Origin: Pelagibacter sp047722505
GTDB taxonomy: Bacteria; Pseudomonadota; Alphaproteobacteria; Pelagibacterales; Pelagibacteraceae
Assembly: GCF_047722505.1 (NCBI RefSeq)
Contig: NZ_CP159814.1
Coordinates: 992,001-1,056,000 of the forward strand
Reading direction: 5' to 3'
Length of the DNA stretch: 64,000 nt
Shown here: positions 1 through 7,392 of the stretch, piece after piece
Layout: every line of letters starts with the position of its first letter
Numbering within the stretch: the stretch's first letter is position 1
Translations under genes and position numbers: made by a program
The notes under the pieces: model-generated
Seen by the model: the letters and a program-made list of their open reading frames with translations, nothing else
What the model was told of the DNA's origin: nothing
Databases searched by the model: none

Positions 1-585
1 AACTTTCTCAGTATCAACACCCAAAATCTTTGCTGCTCTTGCATTTTGAGCTGTTGCTCTAATTGCTCTGCCTAATTTTGATTTCTTCATGTAGATGACA
101 AGAATGATTGCAGATACTACACAAACTGCTCCCGAAAATATTTTTGAATTAGCAAGCACCAAAGTATTGTCAAAAAGCATCAATGTGCCTAGTTCTGCAT
201 TTGCAACAACCACGTCCGCGCCAAATGCAAAATTCATTAACTGTTGAGCTAAAATACTAATTCCAAAAGTTGCAAGTATTGAAGTAAATAAATCTTTATC
301 TACTACTTTATTAATAATTAGTTTGTACATCCCCCAACCCACAAAATACATAATTATTGGTGAAACAATTATTCCAAAGGCTGGATGAATTCCTGATAGA
401 TACATAAAGTATGCAATATATCCACCCATGATTACTAATTCTCCTTGGGCAATGTTTATTATATTCATCACTCCCCACTGCAATGCCATACCATAAGCAA
501 TCAAAGCAAATAAAATTCCTATAAGAATTCCATCCAGTGATGCTTGTAATGTTAGAATTGGATATTGAAAAATAGTAAAGTCCAT
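1..585 (-). CDS. livH: Branched-chain amino-acid type ABC transporter permease (LivH family), 3' part outside window
   Basis: The frame is open from an ATG at 585 down to the window edge (195 codons), so the last third of a roughly 290-residue permease is missing. The start reads MDFTIFQYPILTLQASLDG and is followed by the LivH-type segment ALQWGVMNIINIAQGELVIMG, several hydrophobic spans and, near the edge, LGRAIRATAQNARAAKILGV, the cytoplasmic coupling-loop region of the BPD_transp_2 family. It should form half of the membrane channel of a HAAT-type importer. The periplasmic binding protein gene lies just upstream at 650-1885 on the same strand, separated by a hairpin terminator. The substrate (amino acid, amide or urea) cannot be told from the permease alone. 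Confidence 0.88.
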   Translation of the reverse strand, partial: MDFTIFQYPILTLQASLDGILIGILFALIAYGMALQWGVMNIINIAQGELVIMGGYIAYFMYLSGIHPAFGIIVSPIIMYFVGWGMYKLIINKVVDKDLFTSILATFGISILAQQLMNFAFGADVVVANAELGTLMLFDNTLVLANSKIFSGAVCVVSAIILVIYMKKSKLGRAIRATAQNARAAKILGVDTEKV

Positions 586-600
586 AAATTCTTTAGATGT

Positions 601-637
601 TTATAAAAAAATGCCCCCTATTACTAGGGAGCATTTT
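601..637 (-). terminator. Intrinsic terminator between binding protein and permease genes
   Basis: A 13-base arm at 608-620 (AAAATGCCCCCTA) pairs with 625-637 (TAGGGAGCATTTT) around a 4-base loop. Its single mismatch becomes a G-U wobble only when read on the minus strand, and on that strand the hairpin is followed by a run of six T. It lies directly after the stop of the binding-protein gene at 650. It probably lets only part of the transcription through to the permease, giving the excess of binding protein over channel that is usual for such transporters (inference). Confidence 0.75.
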
Positions 638-649
638 GAATATTAGATA

Positions 650-1885
650 TTATCTATTTGACCAAGTTGGAGTTGGGTGTACTAACTCAGCTGATGCCCA
701 TTTTGTAGGAGCTACAACTTTATTTTCACACTTACCAGCATCACAAATCACTTGAAAAAGTACCATTGGCTTAGATACGTTTTGACCACCTGCAGCAAAT
801 TTTATGTTTCCATAAAAAGTTTGCATATCAGTTGCAGCTAAAGCATCTCTAACTTTTTTAGTATCAAATGATTGTGCTCTTTCGAACGCATCTTTAAAAA
901 CTAATAAAGCAGCCGAAGATTCAGCAGCTTGATATGGCGGTGCATATCCAAACGCTTTAGTAAAGTCAGCATCATATTTCATACCACCACCAAAGAACTT
1001 ATCTTTGTATGATAAAGATTTATGCCATTGAGATGCACAAAGTGCATACTCAGATATATCACCCAATTGTTTAGAAAGTTTAGCAGCATCACAATGTGTC
1101 ATTGCTAGCATTGGAACATCAATCTTCATTTCTGCTATTTCTTTGACTGCTGTCAAGGCACCCTTAGTATGTCCTGATACCACAAGTACGTCTGGCTTCT
1201 TAACCCTAACCTCATTTAAAGTTGTTTGCATAGTATTAAGCTCTTTTGGTAACTTGTCATCTATGATGATTGTAGAACCTGTTCTTTTAGCAGCTTCAAC
1301 AATACCCAATCTCACATCTTGAGAAAAGGGATCTTGTTCAAATGCCATTGCAATCTTAACTGGTTTTCCACCGTTTTTTTCAACTGCAAGATCAATTGCT
1401 ACATCAAGATATAAGTTCGCTGGGGCAAGTACTGCAAATAAATATTTGTAGCCTTTAGTGAATAACGATCTAGACGCACCGTTTGCTTCAACCATAGGAA
1501 CTTCATATTTTTCAGTTACAGGAGCCATAGCTTTTGTAAGTCCTGAGCTATAAGGCCCAAGCATAAACTGAACACCATCTTGTTGGATTAATCTTTCTGC
1601 AAGTTGTGCTGCTCTTCCTGAGTTTGACTCATCATCGTAATAAATAATATCAAACTTGTAAGTTTTTCCACCAACTTTAACACCACCCATGCTGTTAATT
1701 CTCTCAACTGCTAAATTATAACCGTTTTGAGTATGAACACCATTAGATGAATATTTTCCAGTTAATGAAACAGCTGCACCTAAAATAATTTTATCCCCAA
1801 CAACCTTCGCGAAAGATATAGTTGAAGCTGAAATTAAAAGAGCAATTGCAGAAACTAAAGTAATTAGTATATTTCTGATTTTCAT
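650..1885 (-). CDS. ABC transporter periplasmic substrate-binding protein, LivK/Peripla_BP_6 type
   Basis: 411 residues. An N-terminal signal peptide (MKIRNILITLVSAIALLIS then STISFA) precedes a two-lobed type I periplasmic-binding fold: ILGAAVSLTGKYSSNG, then NLAVERINSMGGVKVGGK, the segment with YDDESNSGRAAQLAERLI, and MLGPYSSGLTKAMAPV, all typical of the LivK/AmiC-like family. It captures a small amino-acid-like ligand in the periplasm and delivers it to the LivH-type permease encoded next to it. A good ribosome-binding site (AAAGGAAAA) stands about six bases before the ATG at 1885. A terminator follows the gene. The ligand is not identifiable from the sequence; branched-chain or other polar amino acids, amides or urea are all possible for the family. 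Confidence 0.9.
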   Translation of the reverse strand: MKIRNILITLVSAIALLISASTISFAKVVGDKIILGAAVSLTGKYSSNGVHTQNGYNLAVERINSMGGVKVGGKTYKFDIIYYDDESNSGRAAQLAERLIQQDGVQFMLGPYSSGLTKAMAPVTEKYEVPMVEANGASRSLFTKGYKYLFAVLAPANLYLDVAIDLAVEKNGGKPVKIAMAFEQDPFSQDVRLGIVEAAKRTGSTIIIDDKLPKELNTMQTTLNEVRVKKPDVLVVSGHTKGALTAVKEIAEMKIDVPMLAMTHCDAAKLSKQLGDISEYALCASQWHKSLSYKDKFFGGGMKYDADFTKAFGYAPPYQAAESSAALLVFKDAFERAQSFDTKKVRDALAATDMQTFYGNIKFAAGGQNVSKPMVLFQVICDAGKCENKVVAPTKWASAELVHPTPTWSNR

Positions 1886-1973
1886 TTTTATTTTCCTTTA
1901 TTAGTTTTAAATTTAAAAAAATTATTTAACTCTGAAATTAAAAAACAAACAAGTATGTATTAAAGATTGCGAC

Positions 1974-2588
1974 TTAATATTTTTGAATAAAAGCTATTAT
2001 AATTGCGATTATTATTAGCACGCACGCTGAAATTGTATTTATAACTTTTGGATTTGCTTTTATCCAAACAATTAACTTTCTGGCAAGTACAGCATAAGCA
2101 ATTAAAGATAAAAAATCTAAAACTACATATGTTGTAATTAAAATTATAAATTGAACAACATAGTTTGAATTAAAATCAATGAACTGTGGAAAGATTAATG
2201 GAAAAAACATCCAAGCTTTAGGACTTGTTCCTGCAACTAAAAACCCATCTTTAAAAAAAGAAAAAAAACTTTTTGAGGTAGTATTATCTGAGCTTACATC
2301 TTTAAGTCTTGAGTTATAAATATCGTAAGCAAGGTAGAGTAAATATGCAATTCCTATCCACTTAAAAGTATTTAGAAAGTTTGGATTATCTACAAAAAAA
2401 GATCCAAGTACAAAAATTACTAACGTTGCTTGAATAAAATTTGCAGTAATATCTCCAAGTGCTGTCCAAATACATTTTTGAACTCCATAATTCATAGAAT
2501 AAGAAATGATAACAATTCTAGGTGTACCAGGGGTAATAAATAGAAATAAAATTATTTGTAAAAAAAGAAAGTAATTTAAAGGGAGCAT
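1974..2588 (-). CDS. LysE/RhtB family amino-acid exporter
   Basis: 204 residues, the normal size for the LysE superfamily, with about six hydrophobic helices. The family signature near the N-terminus is visible as ITPGTPRIVIISYSMNYG, where the usual form is TPGP followed by a small/aliphatic stretch and a G-x-x-G turn. The second half contains GTSPKAWMFFPLIFPQF, which matches the conserved NPKxxLFF region with a change of Asn to Ser. These carriers export amino acids or related metabolites by proton exchange at the inner membrane. The gene stands alone on the minus strand, and its 5' leader carries an inverted repeat at 2602-2648. Substrate unknown. Confidence 0.85.
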   Translation of the reverse strand: MLPLNYFLFLQIILFLFITPGTPRIVIISYSMNYGVQKCIWTALGDITANFIQATLVIFVLGSFFVDNPNFLNTFKWIGIAYLLYLAYDIYNSRLKDVSSDNTTSKSFFSFFKDGFLVAGTSPKAWMFFPLIFPQFIDFNSNYVVQFIILITTYVVLDFLSLIAYAVLARKLIVWIKANPKVINTISACVLIIIAIIIAFIQKY

Positions 2589-2601
2589 TTTAAAGTCTGA
2601 G

Positions 2602-2648
2602 GATAGTCCAAATAAACCAGGAGCTAAAGATGGCTAAGATGGACTATC
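2602..2648 (-). promoter_or_regulatory. Inverted repeat in the leader of the LysE-type gene
   Basis: Nine bases GATAGTCCA at 2602-2610 are exactly complementary to TGGACTATC at 2640-2648, with a 29-base interior that contains a weaker AGC/GCT pairing. The repeat lies 14 bases upstream of the ATG at 2588. It could be a transcribed leader hairpin or an operator. No T run follows it on either strand, so it is not a simple terminator. It does not match a riboswitch class I recognise. Confidence 0.35.
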
Positions 2649-2723
2649 TAAATTTAAAGATATCACGACCCTAAATAAAATGCATTAATCATTTTTTTCA
2701 AATATGATGATTATTGAGGATTT

Positions 2724-3020
2724 ATGAAAAAAAAAGGTCACACCCCAATAACTAGGGTCAAAAATCCAGAACCCCATATATCAGATCCTGACTGGATCAT
2801 CTGGGCTGCTTGGGCTGATCGGATCACTTTTGAAGAAATAGAGAAAAAGACTGGAAAGACAGAAGGTGAAGTTATCAAGATTATGAGACGATCTATAAAA
2901 CCTGTGTCTTTTAGATTATGGAGAAAAAGAGTTAATCAAAAAAGTATAAAACACAAAAAAAAATTTGAATACTCTAGAAAAGAAATAACTAACAAAATAA
3001 AAAAGAATGATTATTTATAG
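2724..3020 (+). CDS. TIGR03643 / DUF2805 family small protein
   Basis: 98 residues. The core motif HISDPDWIIWAAWADRITF followed by EEIEKKTGKTEGEVIKIMR and SFRLWRKRV is characteristic of the TIGR03643 (DUF2805) family, whose function is not established. The layout resembles a small helix-turn-helix-like fold with a very basic tail (many Lys after residue 65), which would suit nucleic-acid binding, but that is inference. It is the only plus-strand gene between minus-strand neighbours and has its own start ATG after GAGGATTT. In other genomes the family is often found near photolyase/cryptochrome genes; none is present here. Confidence 0.8.
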   Translation: MKKKGHTPITRVKNPEPHISDPDWIIWAAWADRITFEEIEKKTGKTEGEVIKIMRRSIKPVSFRLWRKRVNQKSIKHKKKFEYSRKEITNKIKKNDYL

Positions 3021-3027
3021 TTCATAA

Positions 3028-3072
3028 AATCATTCACTATTTATATATAATTACCTAAAATAGTTGTGATGT
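3028..3072. terminator. Imperfect inverted repeat between converging genes
   Basis: ATCATTCACTATTT around 3028-3041 is nearly complementary to AAATAGTTGTGATG around 3057-3070, with one bulge. It sits in the 60-base space between the converging gene ends at 3020 and 3081, where a bidirectional terminator would be expected. The T runs are poor, so the call is weak. Confidence 0.3.
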
Positions 3073-3080
3073 TCTAAAAA

Positions 3081-4160
3081 TTATTTATTTGTAATTACAA
3101 ATTTGATACCAAATGGTTCAACACCTATTTTTTTTGCCTGTATATCTGTTCCGCCTCCATCGTATTGAAAATCAACACTTACCGATTCTGACGTGTTAAA
3201 CTGTAACTCTAATCCAGCAATATCTTCAGTAATTACCAAAGGAGTTCCAAGTTTAAAAGCACCAAATATTCTTTGTGCATTTGCTAATGTAGTTGCAATA
3301 GCTTCATCTGTTTGAAGTAAAGCTCCTGCCATTTCAGCGCCAATTGAACCAATTTCTTCATAACCTGTATACGGTCTAAAAGTTGTTCCACAATCATTAG
3401 AAGTATCACAAGTGCTATCGACTGAATCAATGATTTCTGTTGCATAATCATAATTTGCTCCAACAGAAGTTCCACAAGCCATGCCCAATTTTTGCGTATT
3501 ATTAGTTGCTGTAGCTATATAACTTTCTGTTATACCAACACTACCAACTTGTTGTCCTTCAGCTCGATTAGTATAAACAGTTGTTTTATCAATACTCCAA
3601 CAAATAGTTCCTGCTGAATATGTTGATGCATGAAATCCATTCATTGTTGGGTCGTTACCATCAGCTTTTACAAAAGTTTCTTGATGTTTTACCTTTAATT
3701 CATTGTCTACAATTACAGCAGCAAAAGGATACGATCCAATGGGCAAAACAAGATCACCTTCCAAAAGGTCTTCTTGGCCAGTTGGTGTAATTATAATATC
3801 TTTTCCTGCAGCACTATTAAAAATATCTTCACAAGAACTAAAATCTTGCTCAGCTCCAGTATCACCAGTTCCTGCAACAAAAGGGTCTGCAGTACATACC
3901 ATAAATCTGTAAAATTTTACTTTATAAAAGAGAGGTTGTTCGTTACAAGAATCCTTGACGTAACTCCCTGCTGTGTGAGATACTATTTGACCATTACCAC
4001 CAGAGTCATTAGAGGGGGAAACTTTTACTTTTATTTTATTATCAGCATCTCTAATACAAGCCTCGGCTTTAGCTGAATTTTGTGCAACTATATTAAAAAC
4101 TATACTTAACAAAACAATAATAAGTAAAATAGGTAGCTTTTTTAAAATATTAGAATCCAC
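3081..4160 (-). CDS. Secreted protein of unknown function overlapping an inverse-autotransporter gene
   Basis: 359 residues with a GTG start at 4160. A clear signal peptide (LPILLIIVLLSIVFNIVAQ, then AKA as a probable cleavage site) is followed by a Cys-containing, beta-rich region; visible cysteines include those in AEACIRD, KDSCNEQ, FMVCTAD, SSCEDIF, GTICWSID and the pair in DSTCDTSNDCGT, which suggests disulfide bonds in an exported protein. The C-terminus ends in strand-like segments (GLELQFNTSES, then PFGIKFVITNK). I do not recognise the family. It overlaps by 11 bases the end of the upstream inverse-autotransporter-like barrel gene (4150-5109), so the two are almost certainly translationally coupled and may work together at the cell surface. 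An in-frame stop lies three codons before the GTG, so it does not read through from the barrel gene. Confidence 0.7.
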   Translation of the reverse strand: MDSNILKKLPILLIIVLLSIVFNIVAQNSAKAEACIRDADNKIKVKVSPSNDSGGNGQIVSHTAGSYVKDSCNEQPLFYKVKFYRFMVCTADPFVAGTGDTGAEQDFSSCEDIFNSAAGKDIIITPTGQEDLLEGDLVLPIGSYPFAAVIVDNELKVKHQETFVKADGNDPTMNGFHASTYSAGTICWSIDKTTVYTNRAEGQQVGSVGITESYIATATNNTQKLGMACGTSVGANYDYATEIIDSVDSTCDTSNDCGTTFRPYTGYEEIGSIGAEMAGALLQTDEAIATTLANAQRIFGAFKLGTPLVITEDIAGLELQFNTSESVSVDFQYDGGGTDIQAKKIGVEPFGIKFVITNK

Positions 4161-5109
4161 TGACTTTTACTCCTGATTTAGATATTTTAACTACTCTTAT
4201 CTTATTCTCTCTTTTCACTGGAAGATATAATTTGTCTTCTACGCTTGTATATTCAAATGCTTTTCTCTTATTTTTAAGGCTTGCTAATTGGTACGAGTCT
4301 TTCATTTTTTTATCACTTGTAGGGTCTTTTATTTCTGACAATGCATAATAGTCTTTTTTTATTTTATCTCCTAAAACTACAACAAATTTAATACTGCCAA
4401 AAAAAGCATCGTTATTCTGATTGTCATCCAAATATCCACTCTCTATAATAAAATTACCTAAAGACGCATTAGCTCCAATTTTAGTTCCTTTCACTTCATG
4501 AGTGCTGCCTGTTGCAGGATTTTCAAATTCAAATAAATTTGCAAAAACATTTACATCTCTTTTTCCAGGTAGATGATAATCTAATTGCGTATCCCATCCA
4601 TCTAATGCTCTTTCTGATCCATCATTAGTATTTTTTGAACCACTGATAGCATTATAATAATTTCCTCTTAAATCAAAAACACTTGAAATAGCTTCAACGC
4701 CTGCTCCTGTTCTTGTATGACCTTCATCAAACTGTTGATCATAAAATAAATTAGAACCTATCAAAAATTTGTTATCATTTAGAAGCTTCCGAACACCAAA
4801 ACCAATATTTATTGTTTCATCGTCATCATGTGTATTTAAACTTGTTTGATTAAAAACTGTTCCAGAATCTATCTTTAAAAGCTCAGTTACACTCATAATA
4901 CTAAAGCTTGGTTTTAATTTTTCTTGCACTTGGATATCAAAATCTAGGTATTTCATATTTTCAAAATTATTTTTAGCAAAATTAGAAATAGCCAGTGCTG
5001 TTTCATTAGAAAATTCATTAATTTTATTTTTTACTAATTCTGCTGAAACACTTACAGAATGAATAGAAATCATGTAAATTAAAGCTGTACTGATAAATAA
5101 ATTCTTCAC
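4150..5109 (-). CDS. Inverse autotransporter (intimin/invasin-type) beta-domain protein without passenger
   Basis: 319 residues, GTG start, signal peptide (ISTALIYMISIHSVSVSAE). After an N-terminal helical stretch of about 80 residues comes the inverse-autotransporter beta-domain pattern: INIGFGVRKL, then FLIGSNLFYDQQFDEGHTRTG, GVEAISSVFDLRGNYYNAIS, ALDGWDTQLDYHLPG and, at the end, VKRENKIRVVKI, which corresponds to the V-x-R-x-N-x-I element that closes the barrel in intimin-like proteins. The protein stops at Phe just after that element, so it has the outer-membrane barrel but none of the Ig-like passenger domains usual in the family. The next gene downstream (3081-4160) overlaps it and is itself exported. 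Some strands seem short or degenerate, so the exact strand number is unsure. Confidence 0.75.
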   Translation of the reverse strand: MKNLFISTALIYMISIHSVSVSAELVKNKINEFSNETALAISNFAKNNFENMKYLDFDIQVQEKLKPSFSIMSVTELLKIDSGTVFNQTSLNTHDDDETINIGFGVRKLLNDNKFLIGSNLFYDQQFDEGHTRTGAGVEAISSVFDLRGNYYNAISGSKNTNDGSERALDGWDTQLDYHLPGKRDVNVFANLFEFENPATGSTHEVKGTKIGANASLGNFIIESGYLDDNQNNDAFFGSIKFVVVLGDKIKKDYYALSEIKDPTSDKKMKDSYQLASLKNKRKAFEYTSVEDKLYLPVKRENKIRVVKISKSGVKVSGF

Positions 5110-5175
5110 AAATTTTATTTATCAAATATAGTCAGTTTTTTAAACTTAAAAATAAACCAAAATAGGTCTTAGATA

Positions 5176-5430
5176 ATGAAAGATGTTACTATTTATACAG
5201 GTCCACTATGCAATTTTTGCGATGCAGCAAAACGATTATTAACCAGAAACAATGTTGAATATAAAGAAATTAATATTGCAACAGTAGATGGTGCAATGGA
5301 TGAAATGATTACAAAAGCTAATGGTAAAAGAACTATTCCTCAAATCTTTTTTGGTGATCAACACATTGGTGGTTACGATGAAGCTAGAGCTCTTGAAAAA
5401 GAAAATAAACTACAAGACTTATTAAAATAA
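5176..5430 (+). CDS. grxC: Glutaredoxin, GrxC type
   Basis: 84 residues, a complete class I dithiol glutaredoxin. The active site reads CNFC near residue 12 (most GrxC proteins have CPYC), followed by the TIPQIFFGDQHIGGYDEARALE segment with the cis-Pro (TIPQ) and the GG-x-D glutathione-binding motif. It reduces protein disulfides and glutathionylated proteins with glutathione in the cytoplasm. The gene lies on the plus strand between two minus-strand inverse-autotransporter-like genes; only four bases separate its stop from the stop of the converging gene at 5435. The 66-base space upstream (5110-5175) must hold divergent promoters. Confidence 0.93.
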   Translation: MKDVTIYTGPLCNFCDAAKRLLTRNNVEYKEINIATVDGAMDEMITKANGKRTIPQIFFGDQHIGGYDEARALEKENKLQDLLK

Positions 5431-5434
5431 AAAT

Positions 5435-6247
5435 TTATTGAAAAGTAATTACTACACTTGGTTCTGCACCAAAAAGACCTGTTGCATTTGAACTAGTAGT
5501 GCAATGTCCTGCAGTTCCGGCAGCGCCATAACCCCAACCAATAGCTGCTGTTGTTCCAAAAGCTATCTTAACTGTTGGAAGTCTTCCTAAAGTAATATTA
5601 ACAGGGGCTGTTAATACAGTTCTGTGCATAATATCTACGTTACCTGGATCAGCTAATGAGTTATCATCATCAGCACTTACTGAACCATCAGCAGCAATAA
5701 AATTTAGCGCATCACCTGCACCCATATCACTACCTAAAGCTTCTCCCATGTAATAAACTCCTGCAGCTTCATCACCATTAACAACTTTCATATTAGTTGT
5801 TTTTTGATATTTATTTAATGTAAAATCTAGGATTGAAGCTTTTACCTCAAATCCTAAACTTATTCTTGAATGATCTTCTTGTATGTCTTTGTCATAAAAT
5901 GAGTTTGCACCAAACATCATAGATTTATCAGAATTTAAAAATCTATACCCAAGACCTAAGTTTCCAATATATCTATTATCTCCATTAACTTCATTATTAT
6001 GAATGCTAAATTGTGTGAATAAATTTGAATTCTCTTTTGATAAAATATCTCTTACACCTAAAATTTCAAAGTCAGGATTATCTTCTTCTCTAATTTCAAC
6101 TGAAACTTCCGTTACACCTTCACCTGGTATTAAATTTCCTATAGTTGAAGATATTTTTTCTGAAGCTTTAGATAATGCTTGCCCCTTAATATCTGCATTA
6201 ACCGCAGTAGAAATCAATAGACTAAGAATTAATAACAAAACTCTCAT
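5435..6247 (-). CDS. Second inverse-autotransporter-like outer-membrane protein, shortened
   Basis: 270 residues with a signal peptide (MRVLLLILSLLISTAVNA). Residues around 80-150 show the same beta-domain pattern as 4150-5109: LFTQFSIHNN, IGNLGLGYRFLNSDKSMMF, GANSFYDKDIQEDHSRISLG, FEVKASILDFTLNKYQ. After this match the sequence changes to a Gly/Ala/Asp-rich region and strand-like repeats ending in EPSVVITFQ, so only the first part of an intimin-type barrel is recognisable. It may be a paralogue of 4150-5109 whose second half has diverged or been replaced. Probable location: outer membrane or periplasm. Two Cys-bearing positions are near the end (AGHCTTSS). The start ATG at 6247 is well placed for the signal peptide. 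Confidence 0.62.
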   Translation of the reverse strand: MRVLLLILSLLISTAVNADIKGQALSKASEKISSTIGNLIPGEGVTEVSVEIREEDNPDFEILGVRDILSKENSNLFTQFSIHNNEVNGDNRYIGNLGLGYRFLNSDKSMMFGANSFYDKDIQEDHSRISLGFEVKASILDFTLNKYQKTTNMKVVNGDEAAGVYYMGEALGSDMGAGDALNFIAADGSVSADDDNSLADPGNVDIMHRTVLTAPVNITLGRLPTVKIAFGTTAAIGWGYGAAGTAGHCTTSSNATGLFGAEPSVVITFQ

Positions 6248-6282
6248 TTTTTTTTACAACAAAAATTATTTATTTGTAAATA

Positions 6283-6651
6283 TTAATTTTTTGGCTTAAA
6301 TATTAAGCAAACTCCATTATTACAGTATCTTTTTCCAGTTGGATCTGGTCCATCTTCAAAGATATGACCATGATGTCCACCACATTTTTTACAGTGATAT
6401 TCTACTCTCTCGTACCCTAATAGTGTATCTGTTTTAGTTTCAAATGCATCTGGAAGTGATTGATAAAATGAAGGCCAACCTGAACCGCTTTCATATTTAG
6501 CAGTTGAATCAAATAATTTTTCATCACAGTTAACACAGTAATAGCTTCCTTCTCTTTTTTCATTATTTAAATCACTTGTACCTGGTGACTCTGTGCCATC
6601 CTCAAATAAGACTAATTTTTGCTCTGCTGTTAAATCTATGTTTTTTTTCAT
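6283..6651 (-). CDS. msrB: Peptide-methionine (R)-S-oxide reductase MsrB
   Basis: 122 residues. The zinc site is formed by two CxxC pairs (YYCVNCDEKLF and YHCKKCGGHHGHIF). The central GSGWPSFYQ motif and the C-terminal RYCNNGV segment, carrying the catalytic Cys, are all present. The enzyme reduces methionine-R-sulfoxide in proteins with thioredoxin as donor. The C-terminus (VCLIFKPKN) has an additional Cys where the family usually has Ser. The ATG overlaps the stop of the upstream FkbM methyltransferase gene as TAATG, so it is the last gene of that operon. Confidence 0.95.
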   Translation of the reverse strand: MKKNIDLTAEQKLVLFEDGTESPGTSDLNNEKREGSYYCVNCDEKLFDSTAKYESGSGWPSFYQSLPDAFETKTDTLLGYERVEYHCKKCGGHHGHIFEDGPDPTGKRYCNNGVCLIFKPKN

Positions 6652-7379
6652 TATTTTTTTTTAAATATATAATTGTTTCCCATTATTTTTTCTAAAAAAT
6701 AGTTATTTTTATTTAATAAATCATTAAGTTTTTGACCGATAATCTTCGCTTCTTTATTATGGTTTATCATTTCTACAGAAATAAATTTAATATTAAATCT
6801 GTTATAATCTATTGAGCTTAGAATATTCAGCTCATGACCTTCAACATCTATATTTAAAAAATCAATATCATTAAATTTATACTCATTTAATATTCTATCT
6901 AATCTCTTTGTGCTTATTTCACTTAATGATATTTCTTCATCACTTACATTGTGGTGTTTTTTTAGAAATAATAAATGATTACTTTCTAAGGTATTTTGAG
7001 TGTTTAATTCATCAATAAAATAGAGAGTCTTTAGTTCTTCTTTGTCTGATATTGCTGCATTAATATTAATATCTTTAGTTCTTAAAAAATTAAATAACTC
7101 TATAGTTAAAGGATTAAGATCAATGTTTATTCCTCTCCACCCAAGTTTATACATTTTGTAGGTGTTGTTGTATCTTGTTGGGTGAAAGCAACCAATATCA
7201 ACAAATTTACCTTTGTGATCTTTCTCAAAAAAACTTAGTATAAATTGTTCTTCTCCAAATTGTGATCCATTTTTTAAAGATTTATAGTATCTAATATAGA
7301 TGTTATAGAAATAATAAAGCTTTTTAAAAAATGGATATTTCTTTACAAAATTGAGAAATTTAGATTTTGACTTCCTCAT
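6651..7379 (-). CDS. FkbM family methyltransferase
   Basis: 242 residues. Around residues 40-120 are the class I SAM-dependent features of FkbM/Methyltransf_21 proteins: FGEEQFILSFFEKDHKGKFVDIGCFHP (glycine-rich SAM loop as VDIGCFHP), GWRGINIDLNP, and later DFLNIDVEGHELNILSS with the conserved IDVEGxE motif. N-terminal 30 residues are basic and aromatic. Such enzymes methylate sugar or polyketide hydroxyls; in SAR11-like genomes they are often linked with surface glycans, but here there is no glycan locus around it. The start of the gene follows the 2-hydroxyacid dehydrogenase gene by 13 bases and its stop overlaps msrB. Confidence 0.88.
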   Translation of the reverse strand: MRKSKSKFLNFVKKYPFFKKLYYFYNIYIRYYKSLKNGSQFGEEQFILSFFEKDHKGKFVDIGCFHPTRYNNTYKMYKLGWRGINIDLNPLTIELFNFLRTKDININAAISDKEELKTLYFIDELNTQNTLESNHLLFLKKHHNVSDEEISLSEISTKRLDRILNEYKFNDIDFLNIDVEGHELNILSSIDYNRFNIKFISVEMINHNKEAKIIGQKLNDLLNKNNYFLEKIMGNNYIFKKK

Positions 7380-7392
7380 AAATTTTTATGGA

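Noticed and set aside
3703..4076. Open frames of 69 and 100 codons on the plus strand
   Set aside because: They are antisense to the secreted-protein gene with a good signal peptide, have no recognisable domain and no ribosome-binding site.
4150..4172. Programmed frameshift joining the barrel and the secreted protein into one autotransporter
   Set aside because: The common window is short, has no slippery heptamer, and the downstream protein has its own signal peptide.
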